Below, one piece after another: positions 51,954-60,650 of a stretch of 64,000 bases of DNA (its first letter is position 1; the number at the start of each line of letters is the position of its first letter). Source of the DNA: Streptosporangium minutum (GTDB lineage Bacteria > Actinomycetota > Actinomycetes > Streptosporangiales > Streptosporangiaceae); NCBI RefSeq assembly GCF_002149035.1, contig NZ_NGFP01000007.1:18649-82648 (forward strand), read 5' to 3'. A program made the translations under genes and the position numbers. The notes under the pieces were generated by a model. It did no database searches and had not been told where the DNA came from. It worked only from the letters and a program-made list of their open reading frames with translations.

Positions 51954-53231
51954 ATGTCCGCTCCGCTGTGGCCCGCACCGACCGCGACCGAACCCGTCCG
52001 TGCGGCCGTTCCCCTGCCCGGCTCCAAGTCCGTGACCAACCGCGCGCTGCTGCTCGCGGCGCTGGCCGACGGCCCGGGCACGGTACGGCTGGCACTGCGC
52101 AGCCGGGACGCCGACCTGATGGCGGACGCCCTCCGGGCGCTCGGCGCCACGATGACCCCCTCCAACGAGGGCGCCTCCAGCGTCGACTGGGCGATCACGC
52201 CCGGCCCGGTCACCGGCGGGGCGCGGATCGACGTGGGGCTCGCGGGCACCGTGATGCGGTTCGTGCCGCCGATGGCGGCGCTGAGCGACGGCGAGGTGTT
52301 CTTCGACGGCGACCCGCACGCGCGCAAGCGGCCGATGGGCACGATCCTGGCCGCGCTGCGCGCCCTCGGCGCCGAAGTGGACAACGACGCCCTGCCGTTC
52401 ACCGTCCGGGGCCCGCTGACCGGCGGGGAGGTGACGCTCGACGCGTCGGGATCCTCCCAGTTCCTCTCCGGCCTGCTGCTGACCGCGGCCCGGTTCGACA
52501 AGGGCCTGACAGTACGGCACGCCGGCCCGCCGATCCCCTCCCAGCCGCACATCCGGATGACCGTTCAGATGCTGCGCGAGTTCGGCGTCCGGGTCGACGA
52601 CTCCGAGCCCGACGTCTGGCGGGTCGAGCCCGGCCCGATCCGCGCCAGGGACTTCACCGTGGAGCCCGACCTGTCCAACGCCGCGCCGTTCCTCTGCGCC
52701 GCGATGGTCACCGGCGGCACGGTCACCGTCCCCGGCTGGCCCTCGGAGACGACCCAGCCGGGCGACCAGCTCCGGCGGCTGCTGGCGGACATGGGCGCCT
52801 CCGTCGAGCACGTGCCCGGCGGGCTGAGGGTCACCGGCACCGGGCGCGTCGGCGGCATCGAGGCCGACCTGCGCGACGTCGCCGAGCTGACCCCGACGAT
52901 CGCCGCCCTCGCCGCCCTGGCCGACTCCCCCAGCCGGATCAGCGGCGTCGCCCACATCCGCGGGCACGAGACCGACCGGCTGGCCGCGCTGGCCGCCGAG
53001 ATCAACGCCCTCGGCGGCGACGTGAGCGAGACCGCCGACGGCCTGGAGATCCGGCCGCGCCCCCTCACCGGCGGGGTGTTCCACACCTACGACGACCACC
53101 GGATGGCGACCGCCGGCGCGGTGATCGGCCTGGCCGTGCCGGGAGTGCAGGTGGAGAACATCGCCACCACGGGTAAGACTCTTCCGGAGTTCGCCTCCAT
53201 GTGGGCGGACATGCTGGAGGGCGCGCGGTGA
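51954..53231 (+). CDS. aroA: 3-phosphoshikimate 1-carboxyvinyltransferase (EPSP synthase)
   Basis: A 425-residue enzyme of the shikimate pathway, joining shikimate 3-phosphate with phosphoenolpyruvate. [19 protein letters not shown] (residues ~18-36) and the [11 protein letters not shown] segment are at the N-terminus. [22 protein letters not shown] follows, with the [11 protein letters not shown] and later [15 protein letters not shown] motifs and the EFASMWADM ending. The length is normal. ATG 51954 follows a TAGGCT -10 box by seven bases, so it is leaderless. It is followed by rsgA, as in mycobacteria. Confidence 0.97.
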   Translation: MSAPLWPAPTATEPVRAAVPLPGSKSVTNRALLLAALADGPGTVRLALRSRDADLMADALRALGATMTPSNEGASSVDWAITPGPVTGGARIDVGLAGTVMRFVPPMAALSDGEVFFDGDPHARKRPMGTILAALRALGAEVDNDALPFTVRGPLTGGEVTLDASGSSQFLSGLLLTAARFDKGLTVRHAGPPIPSQPHIRMTVQMLREFGVRVDDSEPDVWRVEPGPIRARDFTVEPDLSNAAPFLCAAMVTGGTVTVPGWPSETTQPGDQLRRLLADMGASVEHVPGGLRVTGTGRVGGIEADLRDVAELTPTIAALAALADSPSRISGVAHIRGHETDRLAALAAEINALGGDVSETADGLEIRPRPLTGGVFHTYDDHRMATAGAVIGLAVPGVQVENIATTGKTLPEFASMWADMLEGAR

Positions 53232-53316
53232 CGGGTCACCCGGGCGGCACGCCCCGGAGGCGACGCCCGGCGGCGGCGGACGACCGTTCGCACGAGGTCG
53301 GATCGAGGCGGCGAAA

Positions 53317-54369
53317 CTGAGAAAGCGCGAATACGACGAGGACGACGTCAGGGTCAGGCCGGGAAAGGGTTCCCGGCCCCGGACCCGGATCCGTCCCGCG
53401 CACGAGGACGCGGTCGGGGGTTTCGTGGTGGCCGTCGACCGGGGGCGCTACACGTGCCTGGTGGAGTCGGTGGGCGAGAAGGGCCGCCGCCGTAAGAAGG
53501 ACCAGCCGGAGGGCGCCGCGATGAGCGGCCGGATCGTGGTGGCCATGAAGGCCCGCGAGCTCGGCCGCAAGGGGATCGTGGTGGGCGACCGGGTGGCCCT
53601 GGTCGGTGACGTCTCCGGCGCCTCCGACACGCTGGCCCGCGTCGTCCGCGTGGAGCCCCGTACCTCGATGCTCCGCCGGTCCGCGGACGACACCGACAAC
53701 ACCGACGGCATCGAGCGTCCCGTGGTCGCCAACGCCGACCAGCTCGTGATCGTGACGGCCCTGGCCGACCCGCCGCCCCGCCCGCGCATGATCGACCGGA
53801 TGCTGGTGGCGGCCTTCGACGCCGACATCGAGCCGATGCTCTGTCTCACCAAGTCCGATCTCGCCTCGCCCGACGAGCTGGTCTCCCTCTACTCCCCCCT
53901 CGGCGTGCCGTACGTGGTGCTCCAGAAGGGCGGCACCCTCGACGAGGTCCGGGAGTGCCTGAGCGGCCGGATCAGCGTGCTGGTCGGCCACTCGGGCGTC
54001 GGCAAGTCCACCCTCGTCAACGCCCTGGTCCCGGACGCCAACCGGGCTGTCTCCCATGTCAACGCGGTGACCGGCCGGGGTCGCCACACCTCCACCTCGG
54101 CCGTGGCCCTGGAGCTCCCCGAGGGCGGCTGGATCATCGACACGCCGGGCGTGCGCAGCTTCGGCCTGGCCCACGTCTCGGTGGAGACCGTCCTCGCCGG
54201 CTTCCCCGACCTCGTGGAGGGCACGATCGCCTGCCCCAAGGGCTGCACCCATCTCAGCGAGGAGTGCGCCCTGGACGCCTGGGTGGCGGCCGGCCACGCG
54301 GACCCGGCCAGGCTCGTCTCCCTGCGCCGCCTGCTCGCCAGCCGCGAGGGCGCACCCGACGAGGATTAG
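53317..54369 (+). CDS. rsgA: Ribosome small-subunit GTPase RsgA, start at CTG
   Basis: A 350-residue circularly permuted GTPase that helps mature the 30S subunit. The G4 motif TKSD is in MLCLTKSDLASP, the P-loop in VGHSGVGKSTLVNAL near 220 and G3 in DTPGVRSFGL near 270. The C-terminal zinc finger is CPKGCTHLSEECALDAW. Homologues begin ...REYDEDDVRVRPGKGSRPRT; here that stretch begins at the CTG at 53317 with GAGG eight bases upstream. No ATG, GTG or TTG is in frame between the aroA stop and 53425. A start at the GTG at 53425 would cut 36 conserved residues, so CTG is preferred. Confidence 0.88.
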   Translation: MRKREYDEDDVRVRPGKGSRPRTRIRPAHEDAVGGFVVAVDRGRYTCLVESVGEKGRRRKKDQPEGAAMSGRIVVAMKARELGRKGIVVGDRVALVGDVSGASDTLARVVRVEPRTSMLRRSADDTDNTDGIERPVVANADQLVIVTALADPPPRPRMIDRMLVAAFDADIEPMLCLTKSDLASPDELVSLYSPLGVPYVVLQKGGTLDEVRECLSGRISVLVGHSGVGKSTLVNALVPDANRAVSHVNAVTGRGRHTSTSAVALELPEGGWIIDTPGVRSFGLAHVSVETVLAGFPDLVEGTIACPKGCTHLSEECALDAWVAAGHADPARLVSLRRLLASREGAPDED

Positions 54370-54469
54370 CGGCATGGATCCCGGGACGGCCAGGGCTCGG
54401 GACGGTCGGGACGGTCGGGACGCGGGACGGCTGACGGCCAGGGCCCGGGGCGGCTGACAGCCGGGACGG

Positions 54470-54913
54470 CTAACGGTTGGGGCGCAGGGTCCAGGCGACG
54501 GTCATCTCGGAGACCAGCGTGCCGTCGGTGGTCCTGATCTCGACGGCGACCTCGAACTCGGGACGTTCCCCGGCGTCCAGCCTGGCCACGACCTCCTCCC
54601 GGGAAGCCCGCAGGCGCGCCTCGGCGACGACCTCGCCCATCGCGAGCTTCACGTAGCGGATCGCCGCGTTCGCGGCCAGCGGGGTCGCCCGCGCCAGCTG
54701 GTCGCCGAAGGCGGAGAGCATCGCGGCGCCGGAGGCGGACTCGGCGAGGCTGAACAGGGCTCCGGCGTGCGGGCCGCCCACGTGGTTGTGGAGGTCGGCG
54801 CGGTCAGGCATGCGGGCCACCGCGAACCCCGGCTCCACCTTGTCGAAGGAGATGTCCAGTGTCCGCGCGAAGGGGACGCTCTGCAGCATGAAGGCACCGA
54901 CGTCAAAGGTCAT
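54470..54913 (-). CDS. Hotdog-fold thioesterase, DUF4442/PaaI-like
   Basis: A 147-residue hotdog protein. GGPHAGALFSLAESASGAAM (residues ~47-66) is the helix with the catalytic-position Asp/Glu, and VKLAMGEVVAEARLRASREE and MTVAWTLRPNR close the fold. Family members hydrolyse acyl-CoA esters, but this branch is uncharacterised. ATG 54913 follows a TAGCAT -10 box by seven bases on the minus strand, so it is leaderless. The upstream open frame is not conserved. Confidence 0.85.
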   Translation of the reverse strand: MTFDVGAFMLQSVPFARTLDISFDKVEPGFAVARMPDRADLHNHVGGPHAGALFSLAESASGAAMLSAFGDQLARATPLAANAAIRYVKLAMGEVVAEARLRASREEVVARLDAGERPEFEVAVEIRTTDGTLVSEMTVAWTLRPNR

Positions 54914-55055
54914 GGCCCGAATGCTACTCGTCGGTAACACCAGCGCCAATGGAGGATTTACGCGGTATCCGGTTGACTGACGTGACGCGACACAATTCCC
55001 CGGCTTGTTCCCCGCTCTCCTATAACCCACCACTGAGGCGATAGCGTTACCTCCC

Positions 55056-55859
55056 GTGACGGGTTACAACGACGACCTGCGCCTCGCGCACGTCATGGCC
55101 GACGCCGCCGACGATCTGACCATGCGCCGATTCAAGGCCGCAGACCTCCGGATCGACACCAAACCGGACCTCACCCCGGTGAGCGACGCCGACCGGGCGG
55201 TCGAGGAGGCGATCCGGGGCACGCTCAGCCGGGCCCGGCCCCGTGACGCGGTGATCGGCGAAGAGTTCGGCAAGACCGGGTACGGCGCGCGCTCGTGGGT
55301 GATCGACCCGATCGACGGCACCAAGAACTACGTGCGGGGCGTCCCCGTCTGGGCCACGCTCATCGCGCTGATGGACCAGGGCCGGGTCGTCGTGGGCCTG
55401 GTCTCCGCCCCGGCGCTCGGCCGCCGCTGGTGGGCCGCGCGCGACAGCGGCGCGTGGACCGGGAAGAGCCTCACCAAGGCCACCCGCTGCCAGGTCTCCT
55501 CCGTCACCCGGCTGGAGGACGCCTCGTTCTCCTACTCCAGCTTCGGCGGCTGGGAGGAGGCCGGCAAGCTCGACGAGTTCCTCGACCTGAACAGGTCGGT
55601 CTGGCGCAGCCGCGCCTACGGCGACTTCTGGTCGCACATGCTGGTCGCCGAAGGCGCGGTCGACCTGTCGGCCGAGCCCGAGCTCTCCCCGTGGGACATC
55701 GCGGCGCTGACCGTGATCGTCGAGGAGGCGGGCGGGATCTGGACCGACCTGTCCGGGGTCCCCGGCCTCGACGGGGGCAGCCTGGTGTGCACCAACGGCT
55801 CGCTGCACAGCGAGGTCCTCAAGCGCCTCGGCGGCGGCCCGCTCACCCTTCCCGTATAG
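55056..55859 (+). CDS. hisN: Inositol-monophosphatase-family phosphatase, HisN-like
   Basis: A 267-residue metal-dependent phosphatase. The motifs VIGEEFG, then WVIDPIDGTKNYVRGVP (residues ~84-100) and WDIAALTVIVEEAGG near 215-229 are the metal and substrate residues. The best match is the actinobacterial histidinol-phosphate phosphatase (HisN) branch rather than inositol phosphatase, although assignment by sequence is not certain. GTG 55056 follows a TAGCGT box by eight bases, so a leaderless message is likely. It stands alone between the DUF4442 gene and the pst operon. Confidence 0.87.
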   Translation: MTGYNDDLRLAHVMADAADDLTMRRFKAADLRIDTKPDLTPVSDADRAVEEAIRGTLSRARPRDAVIGEEFGKTGYGARSWVIDPIDGTKNYVRGVPVWATLIALMDQGRVVVGLVSAPALGRRWWAARDSGAWTGKSLTKATRCQVSSVTRLEDASFSYSSFGGWEEAGKLDEFLDLNRSVWRSRAYGDFWSHMLVAEGAVDLSAEPELSPWDIAALTVIVEEAGGIWTDLSGVPGLDGGSLVCTNGSLHSEVLKRLGGGPLTLPV

Positions 55860-56067
55860 CGCCCGTCCCGCGCGGAGCGCCTCGCGTGATGCGGGCGGTC
55901 CGGAGCCCTTCCGGCCCGCTCCCCGGCCTGAACGGAAGCTCTGCCCAACCTCGCCCACGGCTCTCGTCCGGGCCTGTCCAGTCCCCCGGAACGGCCCCGG
56001 ACCTGGCCGGAGAGTCAAGGCTCGCCCAAGTGGTCGCCACGACTCCGACCGGAGGCATTCATTTTCC

Positions 56068-56111
56068 GTTCACCTTCCCACCGGTTTTGAGTCACCTCGC
56101 CTCCCTACTGT
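56068..56111 (+). promoter_or_regulatory. PHO-box-like repeats and promoter of pstSCAB
   Basis: GTTCACC (56068-56074) is repeated as AGTCACC at 56090-56096, exactly 22 bases (two 11-bp units) later, as in PhoP-bound PHO boxes of Streptomyces. TACTGT (56106-56111) is the probable -10 box, placing the second unit near the -35. It is 52-80 bases upstream of pstS. Confidence 0.65.
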
Positions 56112-56148
56112 CTTGAACGTTGAAGGACTTAGTGGGAGGAACCCAACC

Positions 56149-57264
56149 GTGAAGTATGCAGGCCGGCTCGCCGCGGTCACCCTCGTCGGCGCGCTTTCGC
56201 TCGCTGCGTGCGGCACCGATAACAACACCGCCGGCACCGACACCGCCAAGGCCCCGGCCTCGGCCCCCGCAGCCGGTTCGGATGCCGGTCTCAGCGGCAC
56301 CATCAACGCCGCGGGCTCCTCGGCGCAGGCGAACGCCATTGACGAGTGGAAGAAGAACTTCCAGCAGGCCAACTCGGGCGTGAGCGTCAACTACCAGCCC
56401 AGCGGCTCCGGTGCGGGTGTCCAGGCCTTCATCCAGGGCACGGTCGCCTTCGCGGGCTCCGACTCGGCGCTGAAGGACGACAAGGGCGAGCCCGCCCAGG
56501 CGGACGCCCGTTGCAAGACCGGCAAGGCCATCAACATCCCGATGGTGACCGGCCCGGTGGCCGTCGTCTACAACCTCCCCGACGTCGAGGGGCTGCAGCT
56601 CTCGCCCAAGACCATCGGCGGCATCTTCAACAGCAAGATCACCAAGTGGGACGACGCGGCGATCAAGGCGGACAACCCCGACGCCAAGCTCCCCTCGACC
56701 CCGATCCAGGCGTTCCACCGCTCGGACGAGTCGGGCACCAGCGACAACTTCACCAAGTTCCTGGCCAAGACCGCCGACTGGCCGTACGAGCCCGCCAAGG
56801 CGTGGCCCGCCGAGGCCAAGGGTCAGGGCGCCAAGGGCTCCGACAACATCGCGCAGTCCGTCAAGAGCACCGTCGGCGCGATCAGCTACGTCGAGCTCTC
56901 CTACGCCGAGAACTCCAGCCTGGCCAAGGCCAAGGTCGCCAACGGCTCCGGCGAGTTCGTCGAGCTGACCCCGGAGAGCGCGGCCAAGACGGTCGAGGCC
57001 GCCGAGGTCACCGGCCAGGGCAACGACCTCAAGCTGAGCATCGACTACGCCACCAAGGCCGCCGGCGCCTACCCCATCGTCCTGGTGACCTACGAGATCA
57101 CCTGTGAGAAGGGGCTGACGCCCGAGGAGGCCAAGCTGGTGAAGTCCTTCCTCGGCTACACCGCCAGCGACGAGGGCCAGCAGGCGCTGACCGGCCTGGG
57201 CTACGCCCCGCTGCCGGCGACGGTGCTCGCCAAGGTCCGGACCGCCGTCGAGGCGATCTCCTAG
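56149..57264 (+). CDS. pstS: Phosphate-binding lipoprotein PstS
   Basis: A 371-residue lipoprotein that captures phosphate for the PstCAB importer. The signal ends LVGALSLAAC (lipobox, Cys 20). The mature part contains the phosphate-site segments AAGSSAQANAIDEW, SGSGAGVQAFIQG and ASDEGQQALTG, and the usual Ser/Thr-rich linker follows the Cys. GTG 56149 with GGGAGGA upstream gives the normal signal peptide; the frame is open to 56113. It is the first gene of the pst operon, next to a PHO-box-like site. pstC begins three bases after its stop. Confidence 0.95.
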   Translation: MKYAGRLAAVTLVGALSLAACGTDNNTAGTDTAKAPASAPAAGSDAGLSGTINAAGSSAQANAIDEWKKNFQQANSGVSVNYQPSGSGAGVQAFIQGTVAFAGSDSALKDDKGEPAQADARCKTGKAINIPMVTGPVAVVYNLPDVEGLQLSPKTIGGIFNSKITKWDDAAIKADNPDAKLPSTPIQAFHRSDESGTSDNFTKFLAKTADWPYEPAKAWPAEAKGQGAKGSDNIAQSVKSTVGAISYVELSYAENSSLAKAKVANGSGEFVELTPESAAKTVEAAEVTGQGNDLKLSIDYATKAAGAYPIVLVTYEITCEKGLTPEEAKLVKSFLGYTASDEGQQALTGLGYAPLPATVLAKVRTAVEAIS

Positions 57265-57267
57265 CCG

Positions 57268-58245
57268 ATGGCGACTCCAGTCCGTACCCGTGACGGCGGA
57301 TCGGCCCTGAGCCGATCCGCCTCGCGGCGCAGCCGAGGTGAAGTCCCCTTCCGCTACGCCTCCACAGGCGCCGGGGTCCTCCTGCTGGCGATCATGGCGG
57401 CCATCGCCGTCTTCCTCGTCGTCGAAGCGATCCCCGCCCTGCAGGCCAACGAGGGGAACTTCTTCACCACCCTCACGTGGGAGCCGAACAGCAGCCAGTC
57501 CTTCGGCATCGCGGCCCTGGCGTTCGGCACACTGATCAGCGCCACCCTCGCACTGATCATGGCGGTGCCGGTCGCCGTCGGCGTGGCACTGTTCATCTCC
57601 CACTACGCGCCCCGGCGCATGGCCGGGATCCTGGGGTACGTCATCGATCTGCTGGCCGCCGTACCCAGCGTCGTCTACGGTCTGTGGGGCGTCATCTTCC
57701 TCGTCCCGTTCATGCAGGGGCCCTCCGAGTTCCTCAACGAGTATCTGGGGTTCATCCCGCTGTTCGGCGGTGACGTCGTCGCGGGCCGCTCGATGCTGAC
57801 GGCGTCGATCGTGCTCGCGGTCATGATCCTGCCGATCATCGCGGCGATCTCCCGGGAGGTGTTCCTCCAGGTGCCCCGGATGCACGAGGAGGCGGCACTG
57901 GCCCTCGGCGCGACCCGCTGGGAAGTGATCAGGACCGCGGTGCTGCCGTTCGGCCGTCCCGGCGTCATCAGCGCGTCCATGCTGGGCCTCGGCCGGGCCA
58001 TGGGGGAGACCATCGCCGTCGCGCTCATCTTCCCGGCGACGTTCGGCATCAGCCTGGAGATCCTCACCCCCCAGGGCAACAGCATCGCCGCCAACATCGC
58101 CAACGGGTTCGGCGAGGCCACACCGATCGGGCGCGGCGCGCTGATCGCGTCGGGCCTCGTGCTGTTCGTCATCACGCTGCTCGTGAACATGGGCGCCCGC
58201 ATGATCATCGCCCGCCGCAAGGAGTACTCCGGAGCCGCCGCATGA
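57268..58245 (+). CDS. pstC: Phosphate ABC transporter permease PstC
   Basis: A 325-residue permease with six membrane segments (the first is AGVLLLAIMAAIAVFLVVEA). The conserved loop HEEAALALGATRWEVIRTAVLPFGRPGVISA, near residues 220-250, is where PstB docks. The N-terminal ~30 residues are basic and cytoplasmic. It forms a heterodimer with PstA. Its stop overlaps the pstA start (ATGA) and the gene is three bases after pstS. Confidence 0.95.
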   Translation: MATPVRTRDGGSALSRSASRRSRGEVPFRYASTGAGVLLLAIMAAIAVFLVVEAIPALQANEGNFFTTLTWEPNSSQSFGIAALAFGTLISATLALIMAVPVAVGVALFISHYAPRRMAGILGYVIDLLAAVPSVVYGLWGVIFLVPFMQGPSEFLNEYLGFIPLFGGDVVAGRSMLTASIVLAVMILPIIAAISREVFLQVPRMHEEAALALGATRWEVIRTAVLPFGRPGVISASMLGLGRAMGETIAVALIFPATFGISLEILTPQGNSIAANIANGFGEATPIGRGALIASGLVLFVITLLVNMGARMIIARRKEYSGAAA

Positions 58246-59117
58246 CCGCGATCCAGCGAATCTCAGCCGGCAGGCGGTTCAAGGACCGGTTCGTCCAGTC
58301 ACTGGTCTACCTGTCGTTCGCCATCGCCGTGGTGCCGCTGGTCGCGGTCCTGTGGATGGTGATCAAGAACGGCCTCGCCCGCTTCGACATGGAGTTCCTG
58401 ACCCACTCCATGCGCAACATCGGCGCCAAGGACGCCGGAGGCGGCGCCTACCACGCCATCCTCGGCACCTTGGAGCAGGTCCTGCTGGCCTCGCTCATCT
58501 CGATCCCCGTCGGCCTGCTCACCGCGATCTACCTCGTGGAGTACGGCGAGGGCACCCGGCTGAGCCGGGCGATCAGCTTCTTCGTGGACGTCATGACCGG
58601 CATCCCGTCGGTGGTCTCCGGCCTGTTCATCCTGGCCTTCTGGATCCTGGCTCTGGGGCTGCCGTTCTCCGGTCTCGCCGGCGCGCTGGCCCTGTCGATC
58701 CTGATGATGCCGACGGTGGTCCGCTCCGCCGAGGAGATGCTCCGGCTGGTCCCCAACGACCTGCGCGAGGCCTCCTACGCGCTGGGCGTGCCGAAGTGGC
58801 GGACGATCACCAGGATCGTCCTGCCCACCTCCTTCACCGGCATCGCGACCGGCGTCATGCTCGCCATCGCGCGCGTCGCCGGGGAGACGGCTCCGCTCCT
58901 GCTCACGGTCTTCTTCACCGACTCCATCAACAGCGACCCCTTCAACGGGCCGCAGATGGGGTTGCCTCTCTACGTCTTCGACCAGGCGGCCCGTCCCACC
59001 GACACCGCCATCGACCGCGCGTGGGCCGGAGCGCTCACGCTGATTCTCATCGTCATGCTGCTCAACCTGGTGGCGCGCCTCATCGGCTGGTGGCGCTCAC
59101 CGGCCAGAGGCCGATAG
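58242..59117 (+). CDS. pstA: Phosphate ABC transporter permease PstA
   Basis: A 291-residue partner permease. Six membrane segments are visible ([19 protein letters not shown] is the first). The PstB-docking loop is [28 protein letters not shown] near residues 180-207. Length and order match PstA. It is translationally coupled to pstC and 13 bases precede pstB. Confidence 0.95.
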   Translation: MTAIQRISAGRRFKDRFVQSLVYLSFAIAVVPLVAVLWMVIKNGLARFDMEFLTHSMRNIGAKDAGGGAYHAILGTLEQVLLASLISIPVGLLTAIYLVEYGEGTRLSRAISFFVDVMTGIPSVVSGLFILAFWILALGLPFSGLAGALALSILMMPTVVRSAEEMLRLVPNDLREASYALGVPKWRTITRIVLPTSFTGIATGVMLAIARVAGETAPLLLTVFFTDSINSDPFNGPQMGLPLYVFDQAARPTDTAIDRAWAGALTLILIVMLLNLVARLIGWWRSPARGR

Positions 59118-59130
59118 GAGGGATGTCGAA

Positions 59131-59907
59131 ATGAGCCAGCAGATCCAGGTCTCCGGCCTCGACGCGTACTACGGAAAGCACAAGGCCATCGAGGACATCT
59201 CGATGACGATCGAGCCGCAGTCGATCACCGCCTTCATCGGCCCCTCGGGATGCGGCAAGTCGACCTTCCTGCGGACCCTCAACCGTATGCACGAGGTCAT
59301 CCCCGGCGCACGCGTGGAGGGCAAGGTCATGCTCGACGGGGAGGACCTCTACGCCGCCGACGTGGAGCCGGTGTCGGTCCGCCGGATGATCGGCATGGTC
59401 TTCCAGCGGCCCAACCCGTTCCCCACCATGTCGATCTACGAGAACGTGGCGGCCGGCCTCCGTCTCAACGGCAGGCACCCCAAGTCGACGGTCGACGGCA
59501 TCGTCGAGGAGTCGCTGAAGGGCGCCAACCTCTGGAACGAGGTCAAGGACCGTCTCAACCGGCCGGGCGCGGGCCTCTCCGGCGGCCAGCAGCAGCGCCT
59601 GTGCATCGCCAGGGCCATCGCGGTCAAGCCCGAGGTCCTCCTGATGGACGAGCCGTGCTCCGCCCTGGACCCGATCTCCACGCTGGCCATCGAAGACCTG
59701 ATGGCCGAGCTGAAGAGCCGGTTCACGATCATCATCGTGACGCACAACATGCAGCAGGCCGCGCGGGTGAGCGACCGCACCGCCTTCTTCAACCTGGCGG
59801 GACAGGGCCAGCCGGGCCGCGTCATCGAGATGGACGACACCTCACGCATCTTCACCAACCCCGCCCAGCAGGCGACCGAGGACTACATCACCGGTCGCTT
59901 CGGATAA
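59131..59907 (+). CDS. pstB: Phosphate ABC transporter ATP-binding protein PstB
   Basis: A 258-residue ATPase. Walker A is [19 protein letters not shown] (near 35), the Q-loop [16 protein letters not shown], the signature [16 protein letters not shown], and Walker [16 protein letters not shown] with the switch His in VTHNMQQA. The NRM(H/N)E segment after Walker A is typical of PstB. GGAGGG lies nine bases upstream of ATG 59131. It ends the transporter operon and is followed 23 bases later by a regulator gene. Confidence 0.96.
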   Translation: MSQQIQVSGLDAYYGKHKAIEDISMTIEPQSITAFIGPSGCGKSTFLRTLNRMHEVIPGARVEGKVMLDGEDLYAADVEPVSVRRMIGMVFQRPNPFPTMSIYENVAAGLRLNGRHPKSTVDGIVEESLKGANLWNEVKDRLNRPGAGLSGGQQQRLCIARAIAVKPEVLLMDEPCSALDPISTLAIEDLMAELKSRFTIIIVTHNMQQAARVSDRTAFFNLAGQGQPGRVIEMDDTSRIFTNPAQQATEDYITGRFG

Positions 59908-59930
59908 ATCGACCACATTGGAGGACCCGG

Positions 59931-60650
59931 GTGATCCAGCCGCAGACGGCACCCGAGGTGAACGGGGACACCCGGACGGCGCCCCTGCTGCTGGTGGCCG
60001 ATCCGGAATCGACCTTGGTCCACGGTCTGGCCGACGCCCTCGAACGCGAGGGTGTCGTGGTCATGGGCGTCACCGACGGCGCCCAGGCCCTGTTGCAGGC
60101 CGGCGCTCTCCGGCCCGACGTCGTGCTCGTCAGCGCCTCGCTGCCGGTCATCGGGGCAGTGGAGTTCATCCGCGCCGTACGGCTGTCGCGGCCGATTCCC
60201 GTGCTGCTGGGCGTCGGCGAGGGCCATGCCGAGCAGGCCGTCCAGGCGCTCGCGGCCGGGGCCGCCGCGTGTGTGGCCCGGCCGTACCGGGTGCCCGAGC
60301 TGCTGCCCCTGGTGCAGGCGGCCTTCTCCGGCGAGTCGGCGAGCCGCCGGGCCCTCGTGGTCGGCAGTGTCGAGCTCGACGTGAACGCCTACCAGGTGAA
60401 GGTCGACGGCCACACCGTCCACCTGCCGCTGCGCGAGTTCGAGCTGCTGCACTACCTGATGCGCAACGCTCAACGCACGGTCACCCGTGAGCAGATCATG
60501 CGGCATGTCTGGAACTCCACCGACACCACCTCGACCAACACGATCGCGGTCCATGTCAAGCGCCTCCGTGCCCGCCTCGGCGACACCGACGACCAGCTGA
60601 TCCAGACCGTGCGCGGGGTGGGTTACCGGCTGGTCGACAGGACGGCCTGA
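59931..60650 (+). CDS. OmpR-type response regulator with degenerate receiver domain
   Basis: A 239-residue winged-helix regulator. The C-terminal DNA-binding domain is a clear OmpR type (VSELDVNAYQVKVDGHTVHL, LREFELLHYLMRN, TVTREQIMRHVWN, NTIAVHVKRLRARLG, TVRGVGYRL). The receiver lacks the phosphorylation residues: the phosphoacceptor position reads VVLVSASLP (Ser68 instead of Asp), the acidic pair is reduced to one Asp24, and the conserved Lys is Arg117. It should therefore act without phosphorylation, like some other actinobacterial regulators. No sensor kinase is adjacent. GTG 59931 follows GGAGGA; it is 23 bases after pstB, probably in the same transcript. Confidence 0.88.
   Translation: MIQPQTAPEVNGDTRTAPLLLVADPESTLVHGLADALEREGVVVMGVTDGAQALLQAGALRPDVVLVSASLPVIGAVEFIRAVRLSRPIPVLLGVGEGHAEQAVQALAAGAAACVARPYRVPELLPLVQAAFSGESASRRALVVGSVELDVNAYQVKVDGHTVHLPLREFELLHYLMRNAQRTVTREQIMRHVWNSTDTTSTNTIAVHVKRLRARLGDTDDQLIQTVRGVGYRLVDRTA

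Noticed and set aside
53425..54369. RsgA starting at GTG 53425
   Set aside because: It would remove about 36 conserved N-terminal residues that are present upstream in frame.
54375..54469. Short GGGACGG-type repeats after rsgA
   Set aside because: Low-complexity GC-rich spacer without conserved unit length; no function is supported.
56092..57885. Long minus-strand frame opposite pstS/pstC
   Set aside because: Entirely antisense to pst genes that have clear motifs.
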